From contig CANRFC010000002.1 in the NCBI GenBank assembly GCA_947629795.1, positions 62,001 through 126,000 on the forward strand: DNA of 64,000 nucleotides, in the 5' to 3' direction. This document shows positions 7,375 to 15,359 of the stretch, piece after piece. The stretch's first letter is position 1; the number at the start of each line of letters is the position of its first letter. The position numbers and the translations under genes were made by a program. The notes beneath the pieces were generated by a model. It was not told the DNA's origin and searched no databases. It saw only the letters and a program-made list of their open reading frames with translations. The stretch is from an uncultured Oscillospiraceae bacterium (GTDB lineage Bacteria; Bacillota; Clostridia; Oscillospirales; Oscillospiraceae).

Positions 7375-8100
7375 CTACATCATCTTCAGGATCTCCTTCT
7401 TCATCCGGGTGATGATCCGCTTTTCCAGCCGGGAGATGTAGGACTGGGAGATGCCCAGCCCATCGGCCACCTCCTTCTGGGTCCGCTCCCCCCGGCCGTC
7501 CAGGCCGAAACGCAGCACGATGATCTCCCGCTCCCGGTCCTCCAGCTGTCCCAGAGCCCTGGAGAGGAGCTGCCGATCCACGTCGTGCTCCAGGGGCTCC
7601 AGCACCTCGCCCCCGTCGGTGCCCAGGATATCGCTGAGGAGCAGTTCGTTGCCGTCCCAGTCGGTATTCAGGGGCTCGTCAAAGGAGACCTCCCCCCGCT
7701 CCTTCACCGTCTTGCGCAGGTGCATCAGGATCTCATTTTCGATGCACCGGGAGGCATAGGTGGCCAGCTTGATATTCTTCTCGGGCTTGTAGGTATTGAT
7801 GGCCTTGATGAGCCCGATGGTGCCGATGGAAATGAGGTCCTCGATGCCCACCCCCGTGTTCTCAAACCGCTTGGCGATGTAGACCACCAGCCGCAGGTTC
7901 CGCTCGATGAGGGTACCCCGGGCTCCCTCCTCCCCCCGGGAGAGGCAGGCGATGAGCCGGGCTTCCTCCTCCTTTTTCAAGGGGGGCGGCAGAGTGTCGC
8001 TCCCCCCGATGTACATGACCTTCCCCGGCAGGACCAATCCCCACCGGGCCAACAGAGCCCGGAACCGCCAATAGAGCCGTCTATCCTCCAATGAGCCCAT
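7375..8100 (-). CDS. sigE: Sporulation sigma factor SigE (pro-form)
   Basis: Mother-cell early sporulation sigma factor, 241 residues. A hydrophobic/basic N-terminal pro-sequence of about 40 residues precedes the sigma-70 region 2 core ([19 protein letters not shown], then [17 protein letters not shown]). Region 4 helix-turn-helix ([20 protein letters not shown]) ends the protein. The ATG at 8100 was chosen over one at 8115 because GGAGG lies 6-7 bases upstream of it. It overlaps the end of spoIIGA by 20 bases, the standard spoIIG arrangement. Activation should require removal of the pro-sequence by SpoIIGA. Confidence 0.95.
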   Translation of the reverse strand: MGSLEDRRLYWRFRALLARWGLVLPGKVMYIGGSDTLPPPLKKEEEARLIACLSRGEEGARGTLIERNLRLVVYIAKRFENTGVGIEDLISIGTIGLIKAINTYKPEKNIKLATYASRCIENEILMHLRKTVKERGEVSFDEPLNTDWDGNELLLSDILGTDGGEVLEPLEHDVDRQLLSRALGQLEDREREIIVLRFGLDGRGERTQKEVADGLGISQSYISRLEKRIITRMKKEILKMM

Positions 8101-8896
8101 GATAACCTCCCCCATCTGACACCGCCGTGGGTGACAGCGCCACTAAAATGCTTCCCCGCTCCTCCCCGCCCACCCGGGCGTCATCCACCTTCACCGCCAG
8201 CAGCAGGGCACAGTCCATCCCCACCGCCCGGTAGGGGAGCAGTCTCCACCGGTATCCGTCTCCCCGGCGGCTCTCCAGGGCGGCCACCGGGTCGGCCAAC
8301 TCCTCCCTGGAGGGGGCCCTTCCCGGCGGGAAGAGCCCCGCCAGCCGCTCCCCCTCGCACACCATCACCGCCCGGCCCGTGGCGGGGTCGGTGAGGGTGT
8401 TGCCGGTGTCGGTGAGCACCGTGAGCCGGCAGGCGCGCTCCCCCAGCCGCAGCTCGGCGGCGGCCAGCTCCCCGCCGCCGTGGCGGGTCCCGCCCCGGAA
8501 CACGTTCCCCAGCAGCAGATAAAACCCCACAGCAAAGAGCAGAGTGGCCCTCAGATCGGGAGCCGCCGGGGCGCCGGTAAGATACTGCAGCGCCACCGCT
8601 CCGCCCCCAAAGGCGGCGGAGACGGCGAAGAAGGTCAGGCTTACCCGCCCCAGCCGCCGGCTCCCGCCGTAGCCCACCAGGGCCAGCAGGACCCCCACCG
8701 CCAGCTTGCACGCTCCCCGGCCCAGAAAGCCCCAGCCGGGGAGGAACACCAGAGCGGCGTACAGCCCTCCCAGAACTCCCGCCAGAGCCAGCCGGCCCCG
8801 GTGGAGCTCCTCCCCTGCCAGCCGCCCCGCGCACAGCAGGAGCAGATAGTCGATGAGCGCGTTGAGGAAGAAGACCTCGTCTATGTATACCGTCAA
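8081..8896 (-). CDS. spoIIGA: Sporulation sigma-E processing aspartic peptidase SpoIIGA
   Basis: Membrane-embedded protease that matures pro-SigE in the mother cell. The first half (about 1-150) is five hydrophobic segments; the second half carries the aspartic-protease-like motif [11 protein letters not shown] near residue 170. Total 271 residues, slightly short of the 290-310 usual. No ATG or GTG fits the family N-terminus; a TTG at 8896 with GGAGGG 5-6 bases upstream gives the expected [11 protein letters not shown] opening. The gene overlaps sigE and is transcribed from a promoter with a 21-bp spacer at 8921-8953. Confidence 0.92.
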   Translation of the reverse strand: MTVYIDEVFFLNALIDYLLLLCAGRLAGEELHRGRLALAGVLGGLYAALVFLPGWGFLGRGACKLAVGVLLALVGYGGSRRLGRVSLTFFAVSAAFGGGAVALQYLTGAPAAPDLRATLLFAVGFYLLLGNVFRGGTRHGGGELAAAELRLGERACRLTVLTDTGNTLTDPATGRAVMVCEGERLAGLFPPGRAPSREELADPVAALESRRGDGYRWRLLPYRAVGMDCALLLAVKVDDARVGGEERGSILVALSPTAVSDGGGYHGLIGG

Positions 8897-8920
8897 AGCC
8901 CCTCCCTCCCCGTCCTGTCC

Positions 8921-8953
8921 ATTATAGGGGCTCGCCCCTTCAAAAAAGGTCAA
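8921..8953 (-). promoter_or_regulatory. spoIIG-type promoter with 21-bp spacer
   Basis: On the minus strand TTGACC (8953-8948) and a perfect TATAAT (8926-8921) are separated by 21 bp instead of 17. The B. subtilis spoIIG promoter has the same abnormal length and depends on Spo0A. A GGGGC/GCCCC dyad sits inside the spacer. An exact 0A box was not found, though TTTTGAA near the -35 is two mismatches away from TGTCGAA. Confidence 0.65.
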
Positions 8954-8984
8954 AGGAGGACAGACGATTTTTTCAAATTTCTCC

Positions 8985-9013
8985 TTGACTTGTCCAACCC
9001 GCTGTGATAAAAT
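8985..9013 (+). promoter_or_regulatory. Promoter of the rpmG-secE-nusG-rplKA operon
   Basis: TTGACT (8985-8990), 17-bp spacer, TAAAAT (9008-9013). It is back-to-back with the spoIIG promoter and gives a 5' leader of about 210 nt before rpmG. Confidence 0.85.
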
Positions 9014-9110
9014 GCTTACACCTATGAAAAGGGCTTTTCTTTTTATGTCCGTTTTTACGGTGTAACGGCCATAAAACCCTCTCCCCTCGGGGCCATAGGG
9101 AGGCAGATCA

Positions 9111-9194
9111 TGCCGGGTCACACCGACCGCTCATTGGGGCGCCCTTGCGCCCTTTGGCCGGACCCGGCAAACAGAGACCGGGCCCGGCATTTTT
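9111..9194 (+). promoter_or_regulatory. Attenuator-like structured leader upstream of rpmG
   Basis: TGCCGGG (9111-9117) can pair with either of two copies of CCCGGCA (9163-9169 and 9183-9189). The second copy is directly followed by five Ts (9190-9194), so the alternatives resemble antiterminator and terminator states. A separate GGGCGC/GCGCCC hairpin (9137-9152) lies between. No known leader family was recognised. Confidence 0.5.
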
Positions 9195-9231
9195 GTCGTT
9201 TCCGGTCAATCTATAAGGAGGTGCCGAAAGT

Positions 9232-9396
9232 ATGGCAAAAGCCGGCAACCGCGTGAAGGTGGTCCTGCGCTGCAACGAGTGCAAGCAGCGCAACTACAAC
9301 ACCAAGAAGAACAAGAAAAACACCACCGACCGTCTGGAGATGAACAAGTACTGCCCCTTCTGCAGGAAGCACACGGTCCACACCGAGACCAAGTAA
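9232..9396 (+). CDS. rpmG: 50S ribosomal protein L33
   Basis: A 54-residue ribosomal protein that opens the operon. The sequence [20 protein letters not shown] is the L33 hallmark, and two CxxC pairs (about residues 14-17 and 41-44) make it the zinc-binding form. AAGGAGG stands 10 bases before the ATG. rpmG-secE-nusG-rplK-rplA is the usual bacterial order. The long structured leader upstream suggests regulation of the whole operon. Confidence 0.95.
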   Translation: MAKAGNRVKVVLRCNECKQRNYNTKKNKKNTTDRLEMNKYCPFCRKHTVHTETK

Positions 9397-9441
9397 TGAG
9401 CGTCATGACATACGGCTCACAAGAAAGAAGGGTAAACACGA

Positions 9442-9759
9442 ATGGCTGAAAACGAGAACGTCGAAAAGGTTGAAATGACCGCCCAGGCCGCTGAGGCCCC
9501 CGCCGCTCCCGCCAAGAAGGACAAGGCGGAAAAGAAGCCCGAGAAGAAGAAAAAGCCCGGCATCTTCGCCCGGATCAAGGGCTGGTGGAAGGACACCAAG
9601 TCCGAGCTGAAGAAGGTCCAGTGGCCCACCTGGAAGCAGACCCTGAACAACACCCTGATCGTTCTGGCCTTCTGCGTCATCGTGGGCGTCGCCATCTGGC
9701 TGTTCGACCTGCTGGCCACCAACCTCTTCTCCGCTCTGGTCACCCTGTTCCACGGTTAA
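9442..9759 (+). CDS. secE: Protein translocase subunit SecE
   Basis: Essential subunit of the SecYEG channel. The 105-residue protein has an unusually long, charged, Ala/Lys/Pro-rich N-terminal tail (about 1-45). The conserved amphipathic segment WWKDTKSELKKVQWPTWKQT and one C-terminal transmembrane helix (about 72-98) follow. That single-helix form is the Gram-positive type. The stop is 11 bases before nusG. Confidence 0.95.
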   Translation: MAENENVEKVEMTAQAAEAPAAPAKKDKAEKKPEKKKKPGIFARIKGWWKDTKSELKKVQWPTWKQTLNNTLIVLAFCVIVGVAIWLFDLLATNLFSALVTLFHG

Positions 9760-9770
9760 AGGAGCGGACG

Positions 9771-10292
9771 ATGGAAGAGGCAAAATGGTACGTGGTCCAC
9801 ACCTACTCCGGCTATGAGAACACCGTGGCCGCCAGCGTGGAGAAGGCCGTGGAGAACCGCGGGATGCACGACCTCATCCAGGAGGTCAACATCCCCATGG
9901 AGACCGTCACCGAGATCACCGACAACGGCCCCAAGACCGTGGAGCGCAAGGTCTTCCCCGGCTACGTGCTGGTGAAGATGGTCCTCACCGACGACACCTG
10001 GCACCTGGTCCGGAACATCCGGGGCTGCACCGGCTTCGTGGGCTCCGGCAACAAGGCCATCCCCCTCTCCGACGAGGAGATCCGGAAGCTGGGCGTGGAG
10101 AAGCACGAGGTCATCGTGGGCTACAACGTGGGTGACAGCGTGAAGATCACCGACGGCGCCCTGGAGAGCTTCATCGGCACCGTGGAGGAGATCGACATGG
10201 ACCACTCCAAGGTCCGCGTGGTGGTATCCATGTTCGGACGGGAGACCCCCGTGGAGCTGGAGCTGGACCAGGTGGAGCCCGTCAGCGTCTGA
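9771..10292 (+). CDS. nusG: Transcription termination/antitermination factor NusG
   Basis: RNA polymerase-associated elongation factor, 173 residues. The NGN domain begins KWYVVHTYSGYENTVA and includes VFPGYVLVKM near residues 64-73. The KOW domain (VGDSVKITDGALESFIGTV) occupies about 120-173. The start at 9771 has GGAGCG 5 bases upstream. Long upstream in-frame extension is out of frame with secE coding and was rejected. Confidence 0.96.
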   Translation: MEEAKWYVVHTYSGYENTVAASVEKAVENRGMHDLIQEVNIPMETVTEITDNGPKTVERKVFPGYVLVKMVLTDDTWHLVRNIRGCTGFVGSGNKAIPLSDEEIRKLGVEKHEVIVGYNVGDSVKITDGALESFIGTVEEIDMDHSKVRVVVSMFGRETPVELELDQVEPVSV

Positions 10293-10299
10293 AAACCGG

Positions 10300-10371
10300 G
10301 CGGAGGAGTTCCGCCCATCGCAAAGAGACCCGTGGGAGGGACCGCCTGACGGTCCCGTCCATACCACATTT
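10300..10371 (+). promoter_or_regulatory. rplK leader hairpins, candidate L1-binding operator
   Basis: Between nusG and rplK a GGGCGG/CCGCCC hairpin is followed by GTGGGAGGGACCG...CGGTCCC...ACCAC (10332-10367). The GTGGGAGGG...ACCAC arrangement resembles the structure upstream of rplK in many Firmicutes that mimics the L1 site on 23S rRNA. Translational feedback by L1 is the likely role; this is recognition by pattern, not folding. Confidence 0.5.
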
Positions 10372-10393
10372 TCAGTAGGAGGTGCTGTTTCAA

Positions 10394-10819
10394 ATGGCAC
10401 AGAAAATTACCGGTTACGTGAAACTGCAGATCCCCGCCGGCAAGGCGACTCCGGCGCCCCCCGTGGGCCCCGCCCTCGGCCAGCACGGCATCAATATCGC
10501 CGCCTTCACCAAGGAGTTCAACGAGCGCACCAAGAACGAGGGCGGTCTTCTGATCCCCGTGGTCATCACGGTCTACGCCGACCGTTCCTTCACCTTCATC
10601 ACCAAGACCCCTCCCGCCGCCGTCCTCATCAAGAAGGCCTGCGGCCTGGATAAGGCCAGCGGCGTGCCCAACAAGGACAAGGTCGCCACCATCAGCAAGG
10701 AAGACGTCCGCAAGATCGCCGAGCAGAAGATGCCCGACCTCAACGCCGCCAGCATCGAGGCCGCCATGAGCATGATCGCCGGCACCGCCCGCTCCATGGG
10801 CGTGGTCGTGGGCGAGTAA
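10394..10819 (+). CDS. rplK: 50S ribosomal protein L11
   Basis: Ribosomal stalk-base protein, 141 residues, the normal length. The N-terminal domain ([20 protein letters not shown]) and C-terminal rRNA-binding domain ([23 protein letters not shown]) are both intact. The ATG at 10394 has AGGAGG 11 bases before it; an in-frame GTG at 10382 overlaps that site and was rejected. rplA follows after 19 bases. Confidence 0.96.
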   Translation: MAQKITGYVKLQIPAGKATPAPPVGPALGQHGINIAAFTKEFNERTKNEGGLLIPVVITVYADRSFTFITKTPPAAVLIKKACGLDKASGVPNKDKVATISKEDVRKIAEQKMPDLNAASIEAAMSMIAGTARSMGVVVGE

Positions 10820-10838
10820 GGCGAGGAGGTAAGGAAAT

Positions 10839-11531
10839 ATGTTTAGAGGTAAGAAGTATCAGAACGGCGCCAAGCTCATCGACAAGGCCGCCGCTTACGA
10901 TGTGACCGAGGCCATGGACCTGGTGTGCAAAGCCGCCCCCGCCAAGTTCGACGAGACCGTGGAGCTCCACGTGAAGCTGGGCGTCGACTCCCGTCACGCT
11001 GACCAGCAGGTCCGCGGCGCCATCGTCCTGCCCCACGGCACCGGCAAGACCCAGCGGGTGCTGGTCTTCGCCAAGGGCGACAAGGCTGACGCCGCCCGGG
11101 AGGCCGGCGCCGACTACGTGGGCGAGATGGACCTGGTGGAGAAGATCCAGAAGGAGAACTGGTTCGACTTCGACGTGGTGGTCGCCTCTCCCGACATGAT
11201 GGGCACTGTGGGCCGCCTCGGTAAGGTCCTGGGCCCCAAGGGCCTGATGCCCTCCCCCAAGGCCGGCACCGTCACCCCCGACGTGGCCAAGGCCGTCCAG
11301 GAGGTCAAGGCCGGCAAGGTGGAGTACCGCCTGGACAAGACCAACATCATCCACTGCCCCATCGGCAAGGTCTCCTTCGGCCCCGAGAAGCTCACTGAGA
11401 ACCTGAACGCTCTCATGGGCGCCATCATCAAGGCCAAGCCCGCCGCCGCCAAGGGCCAGTACGTCCGCTCCTGCGTGGCCGCCTCCACCATGGGCCCCGG
11501 CGTGAAGCTCAACGCCGCCAAGTTCGTGTAA
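10839..11531 (+). CDS. rplA: 50S ribosomal protein L1
   Basis: L1 stalk protein and likely feedback repressor of rplKA, 230 residues. The signature segment ([14 protein letters not shown] near 66-80, [20 protein letters not shown] near 118-137) is complete. A GCGAGGAGG site precedes the ATG. A strong terminator follows the stop. Unlike the standard cluster, rplJ-rplL is not next on this strand; it lies downstream on the opposite strand and converges. Confidence 0.96.
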   Translation: MFRGKKYQNGAKLIDKAAAYDVTEAMDLVCKAAPAKFDETVELHVKLGVDSRHADQQVRGAIVLPHGTGKTQRVLVFAKGDKADAAREAGADYVGEMDLVEKIQKENWFDFDVVVASPDMMGTVGRLGKVLGPKGLMPSPKAGTVTPDVAKAVQEVKAGKVEYRLDKTNIIHCPIGKVSFGPEKLTENLNALMGAIIKAKPAAAKGQYVRSCVAASTMGPGVKLNAAKFV

Positions 11532-11553
11532 TTGGGAGCGAAGTGCATAACGC

Positions 11554-11585
11554 AAAAGCCGCCGGCACCTGCCGGCGGCTTTTTT
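11554..11585 (+). terminator. Terminator of the rpmG-rplA operon
   Basis: A perfect 10-bp stem (AGCCGCCGGC/GCCGGCGGCT, 11557-11566 with 11571-11580, loop ACCT) is followed by six Ts. Confidence 0.92.
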
Positions 11586-11590
11586 ATCCC

Positions 11591-11688
11591 CTTCCCATCC
11601 GGTGTCCCGGACCGTCCCGGTGCGCACATCCCCCGCCCGCCCATCCGGTGACCCGCACCGTCCGGTGAGCGTATCCCCTCACTGGCTG
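11591..11688. repeat. Imperfect two-copy tandem repeat between converging ribosomal operons
   Basis: Two ~38-nt copies beginning CATCCGGTG and ending TATCCCC or CACATCCCC lie about 50 bases apart in the gap between rplA and rplL. They differ at several positions. No coding frame is supported. Confidence 0.45.
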
Positions 11689-11706
11689 TCTCCGCCCCAC
11701 CGTGCC

Positions 11707-11743
11707 AAAAAACGCCCCCATGCCGTCGGCATGGGGGCGTTTG
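11707..11743 (-). terminator. Terminator of rplJ-rplL
   Basis: A perfect 14-bp stem (11711-11724 with 11728-11741) is followed on the minus strand by a run of six Ts. It ends the rplJ-rplL transcript. Confidence 0.92.
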
Positions 11744-11782
11744 CGTTCCTTTTGGACGTCTGAAATGTGCCGGTAGGCGAGC

Positions 11783-12160
11783 TTACTTCAGCTCCACCTT
11801 GCCGCCGGCCTCCTCCAGGGTCTTCTTCAGCTCCTCGGCCTCGTCCTTGGACACGGCCTCCTTCAGGGTCTTGGGAGCGCCCTCGACGGTGGCCTTGGCC
11901 TCGGCCAGGCCCTGGCCGGTGATCTCGCGGACGGCCTTGATGACCTTGATCTTGGCGGCGGCGTCGAAGCCGGTCAGGACCACGTCAAACTCGGTCTTCT
12001 CCTCCACAGCGGCGGCGGCAGCGCCACCGGCGGCGGGAGCGGCCATGGCGGCGGCGGAAACGCCGAACTCCTCCTCCAGAGCCTTGACGAGCTCATTGAG
12101 CTCCAGAACAGTCAGAGCCTTGACTTCTTCGATCATAGCGGTGATCTTCTCGCTAGCCAT
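11783..12160 (-). CDS. rplL: 50S ribosomal protein L7/L12
   Basis: Multimeric ribosomal stalk protein that recruits translation factors, 125 residues. It has the N-terminal dimerisation helix (about 1-35), an Ala/Gly-rich hinge (about 36-52) and the compact C-terminal domain ([20 protein letters not shown]). GGAGG lies upstream. It is co-transcribed with rplJ from a consensus promoter. rpoB, the usual next gene, is absent: the neighbour is rplA on the opposite strand. Confidence 0.96.
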   Translation of the reverse strand: MASEKITAMIEEVKALTVLELNELVKALEEEFGVSAAAMAAPAAGGAAAAAVEEKTEFDVVLTGFDAAAKIKVIKAVREITGQGLAEAKATVEGAPKTLKEAVSKDEAEELKKTLEEAGGKVELK

Positions 12161-12205
12161 TTTGAATTACCTCCTAAAATGTTATGTGTTGTAGATGGAT
12201 GCCGC

Positions 12206-12802
12206 TCATTCGGCGGCGGGAGTCTCCTCGGCGGGAGCTTCGGCAGCAGGGGCAGCCTCCTCGGCGGGAGCGGCCTCCTCGGCAGCAGCAGCGGGAGCGG
12301 CCTCCCCACCCTTCTCGGCGATGGCCTTGGTGACGATGGCCAGGCTGGTGAGGGGGGCAAGCAGCATACCGAGCAGCTGGGAGAGCAGGACCTCCTTGGA
12401 GGGCAGCTCGGCCAGTGCGGCGATGTCCTCCATGGGGATGACCTTGCCGTCCATGAAGCCGGCCTTGATGTGGAACCGGTCGTCGCCCAGGGTCTTGGCG
12501 AACTTGTAGACCACGCGGATGGGGGCGATGGGGTCCTCATTGCTGGTGGCCAGAGAAGTGGTGCCGTGGAGCACGTCGTCCAGCTCGCTGAGGCCGGCGT
12601 CGTCCAGGGCCCGGCGGACCATGGTGTTCTTCACCACGGAGTAGTTGACCCCCTCCTTGCGCAGCTGATTGCGCAGGTCGGTGTCCTCGGCCACGGTGAT
12701 ACCCTCGTAGTTCACCAGCACGCCGCAGGTGGAGTTCTTCAGGGTCTCGACCAGTCCGGCAACGATGGCTTCCTTCTCGCTCAGGACTTTTGCGTTGGGC
12801 AT
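12206..12802 (-). CDS. rplJ: 50S ribosomal protein L10 with Ala/Glu-rich tail
   Basis: Stalk base protein that anchors L7/L12 and, with it, represses its own mRNA. At 198 residues it is longer than the 165-175 usual. Residues 1-165 are normal L10 (VNYEGITVAEDTDLRNQLRK), and the remaining ~33 are a low-complexity tail of Ala, Glu and Pro (EEAAPAEEAAPAAEAPAEE). The tail resembles linkers in other high-GC ribosomal proteins. A long structured leader and consensus promoter lie upstream. Confidence 0.95.
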   Translation of the reverse strand: MPNAKVLSEKEAIVAGLVETLKNSTCGVLVNYEGITVAEDTDLRNQLRKEGVNYSVVKNTMVRRALDDAGLSELDDVLHGTTSLATSNEDPIAPIRVVYKFAKTLGDDRFHIKAGFMDGKVIPMEDIAALAELPSKEVLLSQLLGMLLAPLTSLAIVTKAIAEKGGEAAPAAAAEEAAPAEEAAPAAEAPAEETPAAE

Positions 12803-12938
12803 TTTGGTGTTTCACCTCCATATAAATCAAGTGCTGCGTTCTGAGAGCAGAACGCAGCACAAAAAAGCTGTTATCCTGCATTCTCGGCGGGGGACGAAAG
12901 TCGTTAGAGCGTAAGCTCCCCGCTGTCTCCGAACACGC
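12803..12938 (-). promoter_or_regulatory. L10 (rplJ) leader
   Basis: The ~136-nt minus-strand leader contains several helices. The last is a perfect 13-bp hairpin (12831-12843 with 12848-12860, loop CTCT on the RNA) just before the ribosome-binding site, preceded rather than followed by a T run. Position and size match the Firmicute L10 leader that binds L10-(L7/L12)4. The internal kink-turn was not verified. Confidence 0.6.
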
Positions 12939-12944
12939 TTCGTT

Positions 12945-12973
12945 ATTATATCCCTCTCTCCCCTCTTTGTCAA
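12945..12973 (-). promoter_or_regulatory. Consensus promoter of rplJ-rplL
   Basis: On the minus strand, TTGACA (12973-12968), 17-bp spacer and TATAAT (12950-12945): a full match to the sigma-A consensus, as expected for ribosomal protein genes. Confidence 0.93.
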
Positions 12974-13018
12974 GGCTTTCCTCCCACTTTTCCGTCAAAA
13001 AAGTTCTCCAAACCGGTC

Positions 13019-13047
13019 TTGAGCTTTTCTTCCTGATATGGTATAAT
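13019..13047 (+). promoter_or_regulatory. Promoter of the alpha-amylase-like gene
   Basis: TTGAGC (13019-13024), 17-bp spacer, TATAAT (13042-13047), divergent from the rplJ promoter and 60 bases before the start codon. The 12803-13106 gap is fully occupied by these two promoters and the L10 leader. Confidence 0.85.
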
Positions 13048-13106
13048 CTCCCCGCAATTTTGGGCGGCCCGTGCCCCGTCAATGCCGCCGAAAAGGAGCG
13101 ACAAAT

Positions 13107-14393
13107 ATGGCTGTCAACACCCCCAAGACCTACCGCAACATGATCCTCTACTCCATTTACGTCCGCAATTACAGCGCCGAGGGCACCTTCGAGGCCGTCC
13201 GCCGGGACCTGAAGCGCATCAAGGACCTGGGGACCGATCTCATCTGGTTCATGCCCATCCACCCCATCGGGGTCAAGGGCCACAAGGGCACCCTGGGCTG
13301 CCCCTACGCCATCCGGGACTACCGGGCCGTCAACCCGGAGTACGGCACTCTGGACGACTTCCGGGCCCTGGTGGACGACATCCACGCCCTGGGCATGAAG
13401 TGCATCATCGACGTGGTCTACAACCACACCTCCCCCGATTCCGTGCTCTTCCAGACCCACCCGGAGTGGTTCTACCGCAAGCCCGACGGCTCTCTGGGGA
13501 GCCACGTGGGGGACTGGAGCGACGTCATCGACCTGGACTACTCCCACAAGGAGCTCTGGGACTATCAGATCGAGACCCTGAAGCAGTGGGCCGCCATCGT
13601 GGACGGCTTCCGCTGCGACGTGGCCCCCATGGTGCCTCTGGCGTTCTGGCTCCGGGCCCGGCAGGAGGTGGAGGCCGTCCGCCCCGGCTGTTTCTGGCTG
13701 GCCGAGTCGGTGGAGCCCATCTTCATCCGGCTCTCCCGGGCCCAAGGCCTTCCCAGCCTCTCGGACAGCGAGCTCTACCAGGCCTTCGACGTGTGCTACG
13801 ACTACGACATCTTTGACGTCTACACCGATTACCTCACCGGCCGGGCCCCCCTGTCCGCCTGGGCCGAGGCGGTGAACCGCCAGGAGTCCGTCTACCCCGA
13901 CAATTACGTGAAGCTCCGCAATCTGGAAAACCATGACCGGCTCCGGGCCGCCGCCGTCATCCCCGACGAAAAGGCCCTGTGGAACTGGACCGCCTTCCTC
14001 TACTTCCAGAAGGGGCTCACCCTTCTCTACAACGGCCAGGAGCGCCGGGACCCCCACCTCCCCTCCCTCTTCGACAAGGACCCGGTGGACTGGTCCGGCC
14101 CCGACCTGACCCCCGCCCTCCGGCGGCTGGCTGAGCTGAAAAAGAACCCCATCCTCACCGACAGCGCCTATGAGGTCACCGCCCTCCCCCGCGACCTGCT
14201 CCTGGGCGTCCATAAACACGGGAAGGAGCAGCTTATCGGCGTCTTCTCCCTCCGGGGAGAGCCCTCCCTGGTGCGGGTAGACGCCCCCGACGGGGTCTAC
14301 GACGACCTCGCCGGCGGCGGAAAGGTAGAGGTAAAAATGGGCATGGTCTCCATCTCCGGCGACCCGGTGATCTTCCAGTCCCCCGCCCTCTGA
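13107..14393 (+). CDS. GH13 alpha-amylase-family glycosidase, cytoplasmic
   Basis: Hydrolyses alpha-1,4-glucosidic bonds in maltodextrin or stored glucan. The 428-residue protein has no signal peptide. GH13 motifs appear in order: GMKCIIDVVYNHTS near residues 90-104, GFRCDVAPMVP (nucleophile Asp) near 170, FWLAESVEP (acid/base Glu) near 197, and LRNLENHDR near 270. A short C-terminal beta domain ends the protein. GGAGCG lies 8 bases before the ATG at 13107. It is monocistronic with its own promoter and terminator. The exact specificity (alpha-amylase, alpha-glucosidase, cyclomaltodextrinase) is not determined. Confidence 0.88.
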   Translation: MAVNTPKTYRNMILYSIYVRNYSAEGTFEAVRRDLKRIKDLGTDLIWFMPIHPIGVKGHKGTLGCPYAIRDYRAVNPEYGTLDDFRALVDDIHALGMKCIIDVVYNHTSPDSVLFQTHPEWFYRKPDGSLGSHVGDWSDVIDLDYSHKELWDYQIETLKQWAAIVDGFRCDVAPMVPLAFWLRARQEVEAVRPGCFWLAESVEPIFIRLSRAQGLPSLSDSELYQAFDVCYDYDIFDVYTDYLTGRAPLSAWAEAVNRQESVYPDNYVKLRNLENHDRLRAAAVIPDEKALWNWTAFLYFQKGLTLLYNGQERRDPHLPSLFDKDPVDWSGPDLTPALRRLAELKKNPILTDSAYEVTALPRDLLLGVHKHGKEQLIGVFSLRGEPSLVRVDAPDGVYDDLAGGGKVEVKMGMVSISGDPVIFQSPAL

Positions 14394-14414
14394 GCCCCGG
14401 TCCGAACCGCAAAG

Positions 14415-14456
14415 AAAACGGTGGATATCCCCCAGGGATACCCACCGTTTTTTCTG
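14415..14456. terminator. Terminator between amylase and sdaAA (bidirectional)
   Basis: AAACGGTGG/CCACCGTTT outer stem with an inner TATCCC/GGGATA stem, flanked by A and T runs on both sides. It suits the plus-strand amylase gene and the converging minus-strand sdaAA. Confidence 0.85.
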
Positions 14457-14467
14457 CTTTGATCCCT

Positions 14468-15346
14468 TTACTTTTGCTCTCCCTGGAGCTGCTTTTTCAG
14501 CTCTGCCCCCCGCTTTGTGGCCGCCAGGCCCCCCTTTGCGGTCTCCTTCAGGGTACAGGGCATGGCCTGACCCACGGCGTCCATGGCGGCGATGACCTGG
14601 TCACAGGGGATGGCGCTCTCCACCCCCGCCAGGGCGAGCTGGGCGGCGCACAGGGCGTTGGCCACCCCGGAGGCGTTGCGCTTGACACAGGGGACCTCCA
14701 CCAGCCCCGCCACCGGGTCGCACACCAGGCCCAGCAGGCACTTCAACGCGATGGCGGCGGCGTGGGCGCACTGGGCGGGAGTGCCGCCCCACAGCTCGGT
14801 GAGGACGGCGGCGGCCATGGCCGAGGCCGAGCCGCACTCGGCCTGGCAGCCCCCCTGGGCCCCGGCGATGGACGCCTTGTTGGCGATGACCATGCCCAGA
14901 GCCCCGCCGGTGAAGAGGGCCCGGGCCGCCTGGTCCTTGGTGACCGTGCCGTCCTCCAGGAGGGGGAGCACCGCCCCCGGCAGGATGCCGCAGCTCCCCG
15001 CGGTGGGGGCGGCCACGATCTTGCCCATGGCGGCGTTGCACTCGCTCACCGCCAGGGCCACCGCCAGGTGCCGGGCAAACCGGCCGGGGCAGACCTGCTC
15101 CCGGGCGCCGGCCACCCTGGCCGCCGCCCCGCCGGTGAGCCCGCTGGCCGAGCGCAGACCGGGGTCCAGCCCCTTCTCCGCCGCGGCGGCCATCACGTCC
15201 AGGTCGGCCTCCATCCGGGCCAGCAGGGCCTCCTGAGAGGTCTCCAGTTCCCTGGCCTGGTCGGCCAGGACCAGAGCGCTGATGGTGGTCCCGGCCTCCT
15301 GGGCCAGCCGGGCCAGCTCGTCAAAGGAGGTATACGCAAGCGCCAT
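14468..15346 (-). CDS. sdaAA: L-serine dehydratase, iron-sulfur alpha subunit
   Basis: Catalytic subunit of the two-subunit anaerobic serine deaminase, converting L-serine to pyruvate and ammonia with an oxygen-labile [4Fe-4S] cluster. The 292 residues match the family. Cluster and active-site regions include APTAGSCGILPG, GGCQAECGSASAMAAAV and a later C of LVCDPVAGLVEVPCVKRN. It follows the beta-subunit gene after 13 bases in one operon. The enzyme marks an amino-acid-fermenting anaerobe. Confidence 0.95.
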   Translation of the reverse strand: MALAYTSFDELARLAQEAGTTISALVLADQARELETSQEALLARMEADLDVMAAAAEKGLDPGLRSASGLTGGAAARVAGAREQVCPGRFARHLAVALAVSECNAAMGKIVAAPTAGSCGILPGAVLPLLEDGTVTKDQAARALFTGGALGMVIANKASIAGAQGGCQAECGSASAMAAAVLTELWGGTPAQCAHAAAIALKCLLGLVCDPVAGLVEVPCVKRNASGVANALCAAQLALAGVESAIPCDQVIAAMDAVGQAMPCTLKETAKGGLAATKRGAELKKQLQGEQK

Positions 15347-15359
15347 TATCCTTCACCTC

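Noticed and set aside
12831-12860. TPP riboswitch suggested by CTGAGA
   Set aside because: The hexamer is part of the perfect hairpin of the L10 leader on the other strand; no other thi-box element is present.
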